Virus record (IMG/VR): IMGVR_UViG_3300030117_004420
Coordinates: 1-24,375 of that record
DNA: 24,375 bases
Origin: a virus
Direction: 5' to 3' (one strand)
Under the pieces are notes generated by a model. The model was not told the origin of the DNA. It saw only the letters and a list, made by a program, of their open reading frames with translations, and made no database searches. Each line of letters opens with the position of its first letter. Position 1 is the first letter of the stretch. Both the position numbers and the translations under genes were made by a program. Positions 1 to 5,732 of this stretch are shown one piece after another.

Positions 1-40
1 GATTTACAGTCCGTTGAGCTCACCCATGCTCAGCCTCTCC
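1..40 (-). tRNA. tRNA-Tyr (anticodon GUA), 5' part only
   Basis: The minus strand from position 40 down reads as the 5' half of a tRNA: acceptor strand GGAGAGG, then CT, a D-arm with stem GAGC/GCTC around a GG-containing loop, then anticodon stem ACGGA and loop CTGTAAA with anticodon GTA. The window ends two bases into the 3' anticodon stem, so the rest lies outside. The gene begins one base after the methyltransferase stop codon. Identity rests on the anticodon and D-arm only. Confidence 0.82.
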
Positions 41-41
41 G

Positions 42-1340
42 TTATACAAATTCCATTAGTGGTGATTGAGATTTTATTCTACTATTAGAAATCTCAAAAT
101 ATTCCTCTTCTTTTTCTATACCAATAAAATCAAATCCTTCATCTTTTGCAGCCATTCCAGTAGAACCTGAACCCATAAATGGATCAAGAACTGTTCCACC
201 TTTTGGTGTTACGAGGCGACAAAGGTATTTCATCAACTCTATTGGTTTGACTGTTGGATGTATATTTTTTCTTGTTGTTACAAATCTTCCTGTTACATCG
301 TTATCTATTTTAGATTTTTCCATATTATGTGGATCTCTTCTACCTGACATACTAGAAGTTTGTTTTTCCTCAAACCCATCTAGTCCTCTATTTCTCTCAC
401 TCTTGGAAACTTTAGGACAATAGAAGAATCTTGCTGCAGAACCTTCATCTTCATATTCATTATTTACAAATACTTCTTGACTATTATTCAGTCTTGTCTG
501 ATTTTTAATAGTTGCTGTTCTTGGTTTTCCTTTTATGCTCTTTGTATTTGGAAACTCTTTCAACACTTCTTCACTTCCATCGTGCATTACATTTGCTGGG
601 TATCTACCACTCTCTGGTGTGGTCTTGTTTTCACCATACGTTTTTTCTTCTGTGTACTGATTATTTTTATATACTCGTTTAGCACTTCCAGATGGTGGGG
701 TTTCTCCCCCAAGTGATATTCTGCATCCATCAATATTAATTCCACCCGTTCCATGCTTCAACACATTCTCTGTAATTGTTCCTTCAACTGGTTTCCTTGC
801 CATTACAACTGGTTCGTGTGCTGGTTTGAGTGCAGTTCCCCAACCTTCGTATTCAGAGTTACCTTTTGAAATTTCACCACCAAATGTATTTTTCTTACTA
901 CTACTACCAAAATGTGTACCAGCAGTATTTCTACCTTCAGTCCATTCTGGTTTTTCAGATGGTGCTACATATTTTCCAATAATTTTTCTTTTATTACCAA
1001 GTTTCTTATCTACGGCCTTTCCGATATTCAAACTCTTGGGAAACCCCGAACCATACAACCACATAATTTGATCTCGTATCTCAAACCCTGCATCTTCTAT
1101 TGCAACGGCCATTCTGTGATATGTTCTACTACCAGAAAATGCAAGTAGATGTCCGCCAGGTTTCAATAATTGAAATGCAAGTTCCCAAGTTTCTTTCTGG
1201 AACGCTATTCCTGTTGAATCCCAACTCTTACCCATAAATCCAAGTTCGTAAGGTGGATCTGTAACAACGGAATCAACTTGGACTCCTTCATCAATCATTT
1301 TTTGCATCTGTACGATACAATCTTCATTATATAATTTCAT
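42..1340 (-). CDS. DNA (cytosine-N4 or adenine-N6) methyltransferase, 432 aa
   Basis: Predicted amino-methyltransferase that transfers a methyl group from S-adenosylmethionine to an adenine N6 or cytosine N4 in DNA. The catalytic motif DPPY is at residues 28-31 and the SAM-binding motif DPFMGSGSTG is near residues 386-395. DPPY before the SAM motif is the beta-class order. Between them lies a long region (about 110-360) probably holding target recognition. A longer frame runs upstream to 1505, but it crosses the tRNA-Pro gene. The ATG at 1340 begins the family's usual opening (MKLYNEDC) and has AAAAGGT upstream, so it was chosen. The gene sits exactly between two tRNA genes with no nuclease partner beside it. 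Orphan phage methyltransferases commonly protect against host restriction. The recognition site cannot be read from the sequence. The family is sure; the exact base modified is not. Confidence 0.9.
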   Translation of the reverse strand: MKLYNEDCIVQMQKMIDEGVQVDSVVTDPPYELGFMGKSWDSTGIAFQKETWELAFQLLKPGGHLLAFSGSRTYHRMAVAIEDAGFEIRDQIMWLYGSGFPKSLNIGKAVDKKLGNKRKIIGKYVAPSEKPEWTEGRNTAGTHFGSSSKKNTFGGEISKGNSEYEGWGTALKPAHEPVVMARKPVEGTITENVLKHGTGGINIDGCRISLGGETPPSGSAKRVYKNNQYTEEKTYGENKTTPESGRYPANVMHDGSEEVLKEFPNTKSIKGKPRTATIKNQTRLNNSQEVFVNNEYEDEGSAARFFYCPKVSKSERNRGLDGFEEKQTSSMSGRRDPHNMEKSKIDNDVTGRFVTTRKNIHPTVKPIELMKYLCRLVTPKGGTVLDPFMGSGSTGMAAKDEGFDFIGIEKEEEYFEISNSRIKSQSPLMEFV

Positions 1341-1350
1341 ATTTACCTTT

Positions 1351-1427
1351 TGGTCGGCGCAGCAGGATTTGAACTTGCGACCTCTTGCTCCCAAAGCAAG
1401 CGTTCTACCAAACTGAACTATGCGCCG
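1351..1427 (-). tRNA. tRNA-Pro (anticodon UGG) with encoded CCA
   Basis: A full cloverleaf reads on the minus strand: acceptor CGGCGCA/TGCGCCG (7 pairs), D-stem GTTC/GAAC, anticodon stem CTTGC/GCAAG with loop TTTGGGA (anticodon TGG), variable loop AGGTC, T-arm GCAAG-TTCAAAT-CCTGC, discriminator A, then an encoded CCA at 1351-1353. The T-stem has one A-C mismatch. The 5' end overlaps the stop codon of the 39-aa membrane peptide gene by 10 bases, and the CCA end lies 10 bases before the methyltransferase start codon. Confidence 0.93.
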
Positions 1428-1537
1428 ATTAATACTTGTAAAACTGATCCAACAATGAACATGAGAACAAACATACCGATTCCCATCCACATCACTTTGG
1501 ACCAACTAAAATCTTCTCCTAGATAATTGTCTTCCAT
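1418..1537 (-). CDS. 39-aa single-pass membrane peptide
   Basis: Small reading frame not shared with any larger gene. It begins MEDNYLGEDFSWSKV with an acidic head, followed from about residue 16 by a hydrophobic stretch rich in Met, Val, Ile and Phe that runs to the end, so one membrane span is likely with the acidic end on the other side. The ATG overlaps the stop codon of the SET-domain gene as TAATG, the same junction used between the Sm-like and SET genes, which suggests coupled translation. No good Shine-Dalgarno is seen. The stop codon TAG falls inside the 5' end of tRNA-Pro. Function is unknown; small membrane peptides like this are common in T4-type phages. Confidence 0.6.
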   Translation of the reverse strand: MEDNYLGEDFSWSKVMWMGIGMFVLMFIVGSVLQVLIGA

Positions 1538-1836
1538 TATTTTATTTCATATAAAGTGTAAAACCAAGTCAATTCTTCTCCTTCTTCAATATCTCTTTTT
1601 GACACAATCCAAACAGTATTGTCATCTGTCATTTCTAGTTTATAACAAGAAGGATTAAAGGAATGATTCCCAAAAGCACCAAGTGGAGTTCTAAAATACC
1701 CATGCAATTCTTTTTCATTTGGGATGTGAATCATACCAATCAAAGTTCCCGCTTTGATTTTTTTTGTCGCAATCAGTCCCAAACCCTCTATTTCAGATTC
1801 TCCGATTGTGACTCCATCTGGCAAAGGTCTATACAT
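1537..1836 (-). CDS. SET-domain protein (putative protein lysine methyltransferase), 99 aa
   Basis: SET domains transfer methyl groups from S-adenosylmethionine to protein lysines. All main motifs are visible: the glycine-rich SAM-binding start EGLGLIATKKIKAG (17-30), the pseudoknot motif GNHSFNPSC (56-64), and the closing GEELTWFYTLY (86-96) with candidate catalytic tyrosines at 93 and 96. At 99 residues it is shorter than typical SET domains (about 130), with a small insert and no post-SET cysteines. The start ATG overlaps the stop of the upstream Sm-like gene (TAATG) and its own stop overlaps the next start the same way, so the three genes are probably translated together. The substrate is unknown; host ribosomal proteins, RNA polymerase or a virion protein are possible. 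SET proteins are mostly eukaryotic but also occur in bacteria and some viruses. Confidence 0.85.
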   Translation of the reverse strand: MYRPLPDGVTIGESEIEGLGLIATKKIKAGTLIGMIHIPNEKELHGYFRTPLGAFGNHSFNPSCYKLEMTDDNTVWIVSKRDIEEGEELTWFYTLYEIK

Positions 1837-2111
1837 TATAAACTCAGTCCAGTGATAGATGCAAGATAATTCTTCTCAATCTCACCTTTTGCTTCTGTCT
1901 CAATCACGATATGAGTCAATGAAAGTTGCATATAATCACCCTTTGCGGCCATCATCCAAGGAACCATTGCAAAACCCATCTGTCCTGCCGCTTGACCTGG
2001 CACAGGCGCCAGTGTCATTGGTTTTTCTAGTTCCATATAATCTCTATTTTGTTTTGCTCTTGCAATAATTTCTTCACCAGTAGTTAACTTAAATACTTTA
2101 ACTTCACTCAT
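1836..2111 (-). CDS. Sm-like phage protein, 91 aa (paralog A)
   Basis: Small beta-rich protein opening with VKVFKLTTGEEIIARAK, a hallmark of Sm/Hfq-like proteins of marine T4-type phages, where a strand and TTGEE turn begin the barrel. A KPM-hydrophobic segment, an aromatic VPWMM strand and a closing LTHIVIETEA strand follow. The 109-aa product at 13154-13483 has the same plan (KYVKLSTGDELLTIL, KHPIKI, a WIPF strand, AKYIVTMA), so the two look paralogous. Sm-fold proteins usually bind RNA as rings, but binding here is inferred only. The ATG overlaps the upstream stop (ATGA) and is preceded by AAAAGGAAAAA, a good Shine-Dalgarno. It is the first gene of a tightly joined trio with the SET protein and the membrane peptide. 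Confidence 0.72.
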   Translation of the reverse strand: MSEVKVFKLTTGEEIIARAKQNRDYMELEKPMTLAPVPGQAAGQMGFAMVPWMMAAKGDYMQLSLTHIVIETEAKGEIEKNYLASITGLSL

Positions 2112-2728
2112 TTTTTCCTTTTATAGAATCCGACTCTTTCGTAGTCTGGTTGTTCAATATAAGTAAAACCATTAGGAGCATTTACTTCTTCTCCTTTCCA
2201 AACAGGAATAATCTCATCATATTCGCCCATGTCTTCATTTGCACGAAAATGAACTTCAATGAGGTTTCCATCAATAAACTCACAATTAATAACTGGATAT
2301 TCACCAAATATATTGTAAAGAACTTTTGGATATTTAATATACTCATTAACACGAATCCATCTTTTATATTTCCAAAGAGGATCATTGTCATTACGAAACC
2401 CTTCAGTTGTTAAATCTTGTGTAATTGTTCTTGTTTTTAGGTCAGTGACATAATCAACACTCAGATGCCGACCTTCAAAAATCTCACACCAAAAAGTCCC
2501 AGGCGGCAAATAATCTGTATCAACATTCTTTACAATGTAATCTATGTATGCACCCTTGCTCATTCCAACTGCATTGACACAAGGACGAATTATGTAATTT
2601 TTTGATTCAGGAGTCCAACCACCAGCTGGACCACATTGATATCCAAGTTTTTTTGCAAGAATAAGTTTATCAAAAATCCAAAGGTCTTCTGTATGTGCTG
2701 TGTCCCACACTTCATCATCATCTATCAT
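2108..2728 (-). CDS. Conserved phage-type hypothetical protein, 206 aa
   Basis: I cannot assign a function. The N-terminal third carries a pattern I associate with marine T4-type phage proteins: WIFDKLILAKKLGY (17-30), a CGPAGG turn (32-37), then YIIRPCVNAVGM (45-56). The rest is rich in aromatic and charged residues, with no signal peptide or membrane span. The RPCVN..GM stretch recalls nucleotide-binding or ATP-grasp-like folds, but the resemblance is weak and I would not call it. The gene overlaps the end of the lipase gene by 11 bases and the start of the Sm-like gene by 4, so it belongs to the same transcript. The Shine-Dalgarno is weak (GGAA about 13 bases upstream), consistent with coupling to the lipase stop. 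Confidence 0.7.
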   Translation of the reverse strand: MIDDDEVWDTAHTEDLWIFDKLILAKKLGYQCGPAGGWTPESKNYIIRPCVNAVGMSKGAYIDYIVKNVDTDYLPPGTFWCEIFEGRHLSVDYVTDLKTRTITQDLTTEGFRNDNDPLWKYKRWIRVNEYIKYPKVLYNIFGEYPVINCEFIDGNLIEVHFRANEDMGEYDEIIPVWKGEEVNAPNGFTYIEQPDYERVGFYKRKK

Positions 2729-3452
2729 TTTGATGACGTTCCAAAATCTTGATGTATTCTTTTATAGAATGATCTCTTGCATCAATTTTTGTTACATCGC
2801 CAATCGGATGATCTTCATCCCAATCTAAAGTTTCAGCGTTTATCCTCATACCCCAATGCACATAAGGAAAAGGTGGTAAAAAAGGCACAGGGTCATTTTC
2901 TAAATAAACTCTGAAATGTCCATTCATCCACAACTGTTCTGTCATTACGGAAGGAGAACCATAAGTGTAAATCTGAACTTCGTATGCATCATCCTCTAAC
3001 CACAAACCAATAATTTGTGCAACCGCTCCACCAAGTGAATGGCCTGTGAGAATAACTGTTTCTTCAAGTGCATGATTTTCAAGTAGGTCATCTCTTATTT
3101 TCTCAGCCGCATCTCTAAAACCTCTATGAAGATTTGCACCAAGTTTATTATCTTTGAATGGTCTAGCATCAAGGTCCGTTAGAACGTTTCGTCCATTGTT
3201 CGTTCCACGAATGATGACAATTGTAACACCCCTATCTTGAATGACATCGTAAGAAAACTCATTATCGTCAATCTCTTCTCCATCATCGTAAACCCTCTCA
3301 CAATATCCGGCCATTTCTAACAGAACTTCTATTCCTACTGGTAGATTTTCTTTTGTTCCGTTTGCACCACCCATACTTAAAAATTGATTTGTTGAAACAC
3401 ACGAATTAAGTAGTAGAGTTACTATTCCTATTATTATGAATTTCAACTTCAT
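2718..3452 (-). CDS. Class-3 lipase-family lipoprotein, 244 aa
   Basis: Alpha/beta-hydrolase of the lipase class 3 family, predicted to hydrolyse acyl esters such as phospholipids. The N-terminus has a lysine-containing start, a hydrophobic run and LLNSC with Cys18, a likely lipoprotein signal, so the enzyme is probably exported and lipid-anchored. Family motifs follow in order: IRGTNNGRNVLTDLD (81-95), the nucleophile elbow TGHSLGG with Ser139, YGSPSV (164-169), END with Asp187, and DH with His228, giving a complete candidate triad. The frame opens further upstream (3512), but the ATG at 3452 begins the signal peptide and has GGAG 8 bases before it. It overlaps the holin-like gene by 47 bases. 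That neighbour suggests a role in envelope breakdown at lysis; this is inference. The Asn at lipobox position -2 is unusual. Confidence 0.85.
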   Translation of the reverse strand: MKLKFIIIGIVTLLLNSCVSTNQFLSMGGANGTKENLPVGIEVLLEMAGYCERVYDDGEEIDDNEFSYDVIQDRGVTIVIIRGTNNGRNVLTDLDARPFKDNKLGANLHRGFRDAAEKIRDDLLENHALEETVILTGHSLGGAVAQIIGLWLEDDAYEVQIYTYGSPSVMTEQLWMNGHFRVYLENDPVPFLPPFPYVHWGMRINAETLDWDEDHPIGDVTKIDARDHSIKEYIKILERHQNDR

Positions 3453-3702
3453 CTTTCTTTCTCCACGCAGTTGCACCAAGAATCGCTCCAAATGAAAGAT
3501 GAAGCATAGCACCTGCTTGTAATGTCAATGGTTCCCACCTGCTCGTCTTACAATCTTGACCAGCTGCCAAAACTTCTGCACAAGCATCAAACATCAACAA
3601 ATTCCACCAAAGAGGCCCTACAAAAAAGTCGCACAAGCATATGAACAAATACACAAGTGCGGCCCAATCTCTCCAATAACGATTTATTAACTTATTTATC
3701 AC
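3406..3702 (-). CDS. Holin-like membrane protein (3TM/GTA-type), 98 aa
   Basis: Small membrane protein predicted to sit in the inner membrane and open it for lysis. The sequence shows WRDWAALVYLFICLCDF with a hydrophobic span (about 12-36), a short loop with two Cys, then PLTLQAGAMLHLSFGAILG and a second span (about 60-80), ending in a basic and polar tail. The RDWAALVYL and PLTLQ.G..LHL.FGAILG.TAW signatures match a holin-like family common in phages of marine alphaproteobacteria and in gene-transfer-agent-like clusters; this is from memory. The start is GTG at 3702, overlapping the upstream stop as GTGA; no other start precedes the first span. The 3' end overlaps the lipase gene, making a compact candidate lysis pair. 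No endolysin is seen nearby. Confidence 0.7.
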   Translation of the reverse strand: MINKLINRYWRDWAALVYLFICLCDFFVGPLWWNLLMFDACAEVLAAGQDCKTSRWEPLTLQAGAMLHLSFGAILGATAWRKKDEVEIHNNRNSNSTT

Positions 3703-3908
3703 CTCATACGCTTTCGGGTGTTTTCAATCGTTTGTTGAGCACGTTTGATTTTGCTCTTACGAAGTGATTCTACCTTATCAGTAGAACCAGTTGACATCTT
3801 CTTATCTTCCATGATAGAGATGGTGAGTTCCGCATTTGCTTCGTGCATTGCGATTGTTTTTTCAAGACGCTGAATTGCACCCTCTTGACGTTCACGTTTT
3901 GTTTGCAT
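3699..3908 (-). CDS. Small basic coiled-coil hypothetical protein, 69 aa
   Basis: Highly charged helix-rich protein with Lys/Arg-rich ends and a likely coiled coil over most of its length (for example ERQEGAIQRLEKTIAMHEAN and SLRKSKIKRAQQTIENTRKR). No signal peptide, membrane segment or known domain is visible. A strong Shine-Dalgarno AAGGAGATT precedes the ATG at 3908. Its stop overlaps the GTG start of the holin-like gene, so it could help set holin expression through coupling. Function unknown. Confidence 0.68.
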   Translation of the reverse strand: MQTKRERQEGAIQRLEKTIAMHEANAELTISIMEDKKMSTGSTDKVESLRKSKIKRAQQTIENTRKRMR

Positions 3909-3919
3909 AATCTCCTTTG

Positions 3920-4492
3920 TTATGCGGTTTCAAAATGTTCTGCAACAATTTCACCCATACCATACCGATGCCACTTTTCAACGACAACTTCCAACTCATC
4001 TGCATACTCATCGTATTCGGCGGTATCTCTGTTGTCCTCAAGTGCAAGATTTCTCAATCGTTGTACTGTCCCTCGTCCTACACGAACAAATGAAGTGACC
4101 AACCAAGAAAATCCATTCCAAGTAGAGTTATACTCAGCATACTGACCAGTTCCCTCAACAGTTGTAGTCCAAGACGAAACCATCCACTTTCCGCCAGTCC
4201 AAAGATAACCAAACTCAAGATGACTGTTTTCCATCAAATATTCTTCAAACTCGGTCATGGAATCAAACATCTCAACCTCTTCGGTATGAACCGATTCTTC
4301 CAGAGATGACTTGAGGTCTTCACTCAAACTTGAATAGTAACCCCCGACTGAAACGGCAAGGGCTCTTTCGTCTGAATTGTAGTGTTCCAGAAGGGTCATA
4401 CCAACACCAGTTTCATATCCATCGTAATGAACGTATGAACTCACGATTGAACCATCACTTCTCAAATACCCAACAACAGAATTAGTACTCAT
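3920..4492 (-). CDS. Conserved phage-type hypothetical protein, 190 aa
   Basis: I do not recognise a biochemical function. The N-terminus reads GYLRSDGSIVSSYVHYDGYE (8-27), a pattern I recall from several T4-type phage hypotheticals, followed by GMTLLEHYNS and a Ser/Glu-rich middle. The C-terminal half has a Trp-rich stretch (WTGGKWMVSSW) and an acidic-to-basic helix ending EKWHRYGMGEIVAEHF. No membrane or export signal is present. The ATG at 4492 has an excellent Shine-Dalgarno (AAGGAGATACT) that overlaps the stop codon of the 33-aa membrane peptide upstream. It lies downstream of the early promoter at 4646-4674, so early expression is likely. Confidence 0.75.
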   Translation of the reverse strand: MSTNSVVGYLRSDGSIVSSYVHYDGYETGVGMTLLEHYNSDERALAVSVGGYYSSLSEDLKSSLEESVHTEEVEMFDSMTEFEEYLMENSHLEFGYLWTGGKWMVSSWTTTVEGTGQYAEYNSTWNGFSWLVTSFVRVGRGTVQRLRNLALEDNRDTAEYDEYADELEVVVEKWHRYGMGEIVAEHFETA

Positions 4493-4501
4493 AGTATCTC
4501 C

Positions 4502-4603
4502 TTAGAGGGAAAAGAACATTACGAAATTGACATAAAGGACAGCCGCACTGACTACCCACCCGCTGAAACAAAGAACCAACTCTCTCATCACTTCTCTTTC
4601 CAT
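4502..4603 (-). CDS. 33-aa single-pass membrane peptide
   Basis: Short reading frame MEREVMRELVLCF... with a charged head (Glu, Arg) followed by a Val, Leu and Phe-rich segment to the end, typical of a small membrane peptide. It is the first frame after the early promoter at 4646-4674 (predicted start near 4639, leader about 36 bases). Its stop TAA at 4504-4502 overlaps the Shine-Dalgarno of the next gene (TCTAAGGAG), the kind of close packing seen between real phage genes. Its own Shine-Dalgarno is poor. Function is unknown; envelope or exclusion peptides in T4-type phages have this form. Confidence 0.5.
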   Translation of the reverse strand: MEREVMRELVLCFSGWVVSAAVLYVNFVMFFSL

Positions 4604-4619
4604 AATCATTTTTGGGAAA

Positions 4620-4665
4620 AGGGTTTCTCAATCACTCACATTTATATAATACCAAGAGAAACCCT
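4620..4665. repeat. Perfect 10-bp inverted repeat flanking an early -10 box
   Basis: AGGGTTTCTC at 4620-4629 and GAGAAACCCT at 4656-4665 are exact reverse complements, 26 bases apart. On the minus strand one arm lies between -35 and -10 and the other just after the transcription start, so the pair brackets the -10 box like an operator. It could also form a hairpin in DNA. Confidence 0.75.
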
Positions 4666-4674
4666 AGATGTCAA
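4646..4674 (-). promoter_or_regulatory. Sigma70-type early promoter P1
   Basis: Minus strand TTGACA (4674-4669), exactly 17 bases, then TATTAT (4651-4646), preceded by an A-tract that may act as an UP element. It would transcribe the 33-aa peptide and on towards the holin-like and lipase genes. The same bases also read TATAAATG (4646-4639), one change from the T4 late motif TATAAATA, so dual early and late use is possible. Confidence 0.85.
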
Positions 4675-4681
4675 GTTTTTT

Positions 4682-5650
4682 TCAATCAAATTTCATAAGG
4701 ATATATTCAAATTCCTCAAAATTCAAAAACGTTCTAAGTTCCGAAAACCTTGTCTTGATCTTTGACTCAAAATCTGACATCGATCCGTCAGGTTTTTTCT
4801 TTAGACGATTAGCTTGAGTAGCATTACTTGCATATAAAGGAATTAAAAGTTTTCTCTTTTCTGCTCTGTTACACTCCATAATTGCTCTACCAAGAGCTTC
4901 TCCACTCCACGAGGCCGTAGTTGTGGGTGCAATAATTACAAAACCATCATAATGATTCATTTTCACCAGTTGATCATGAAATGCCTGTAATTCGTCCTGA
5001 CTGTACTTAACAATTGGAGCTCTTCGACCACCAGATGTGTGATTTGCAACCCAGTTTGTGTAAACACGATCATCTATCTGAGGATAAGCACTCAAAAAAC
5101 CTTTTCGTTCTTCATCAGATGGTTTTCCTTCTTTGCCTTCAGCAATCCTCTTGTCCATCAATCGATAAAGTTCAAGTTTTATAGCTTCATCCAAAAGAGG
5201 TTGTACCTCGTAATCAGCCCGATTAAGTAGATTGGCTAAACGATAAATAAGTAATTCATTTGATCGGAGATCATATTTGAAATTAACAACATTCGCTATC
5301 AGTTTTGAATTTCCAAGGTACTTGTTAATGACCATTCCGTGAGTACGATCAATTAAACGATAACTATTAGAATTAATTTCTTCACCATTGACAACAGCAG
5401 CATCTGGAAAATAAACAACAGTTGCTGGAAGACTCACATTTATACCAGCTTTTGACTTTCGTACTTGTCTCTTTACAAAATCGGGACTGTAAGTTTCAGG
5501 TCGGGATTGAATAATTGCATCCATAATAGGAGCATATTCATTAGGAGTTACTTCATAGACGAAATTATCAATTTTCATCATTTCAGTGCTCGACCATTTA
5601 TCTGATCGAATTGCTTCTGCAATTTCTTCAGGTTTCATAGATGGAATCAT
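4682..5650 (-). CDS. Hypothetical protein with possible ParB-like domain, 322 aa
   Basis: Function uncertain. Residues about 85-125 (YRLIDRTHGMVINKYLG, then LIANVVNF) resemble the core of ParB/sulfiredoxin-fold domains, where a Y-LIDG-H-R-A-G pattern appears; here the usual glycine is Arg and the usual second Arg is Gly. A helical segment containing LANLLN and YPQIDDRVYTNWVAN (about 190-205) could be a helix-turn-helix. The C-terminus is basic then acidic. No export signal is present. The ATG at 5650 has AGGAAAA upstream and its own promoter at 5704-5732 inside the end of the methyltransferase gene. ParB-like domains are often found beside DNA-modification genes, which fits the nuclease and methyltransferase immediately upstream, but linkage is only positional. 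It may also be an unrelated family. Confidence 0.5.
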   Translation of the reverse strand: MIPSMKPEEIAEAIRSDKWSSTEMMKIDNFVYEVTPNEYAPIMDAIIQSRPETYSPDFVKRQVRKSKAGINVSLPATVVYFPDAAVVNGEEINSNSYRLIDRTHGMVINKYLGNSKLIANVVNFKYDLRSNELLIYRLANLLNRADYEVQPLLDEAIKLELYRLMDKRIAEGKEGKPSDEERKGFLSAYPQIDDRVYTNWVANHTSGGRRAPIVKYSQDELQAFHDQLVKMNHYDGFVIIAPTTTASWSGEALGRAIMECNRAEKRKLLIPLYASNATQANRLKKKPDGSMSDFESKIKTRFSELRTFLNFEEFEYILMKFD

Positions 5651-5703
5651 TTTTCCTCATTATATGAATATTAATTAAATATATCTTATACTGATATAAT
5701 ATA

Positions 5704-5732
5704 AGTATACTATAATAGAGTTGAAAAGTCAA
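5704..5732 (-). promoter_or_regulatory. Sigma70-type promoter for the ParB-like gene
   Basis: Minus strand TTGACT (5732-5727), 17 bases, then TATACT (5709-5704), each box one base off consensus. It overlaps the last codons of the methyltransferase gene and lies about 55 bases before the ParB-like ATG. The long very AT-rich leader contains further -10-like sequences. Confidence 0.7.

Noticed and set aside
477-1148. Plus-strand frames opposite the methyltransferase
   Set aside because: They are antisense to a gene with clear motifs, have no domain and no ribosome binding site.
1341-1505. N-terminal extension of the large methyltransferase frame
   Set aside because: It runs through the tRNA-Pro gene, and the ATG at 1340 has a good Shine-Dalgarno and begins the conserved family start.
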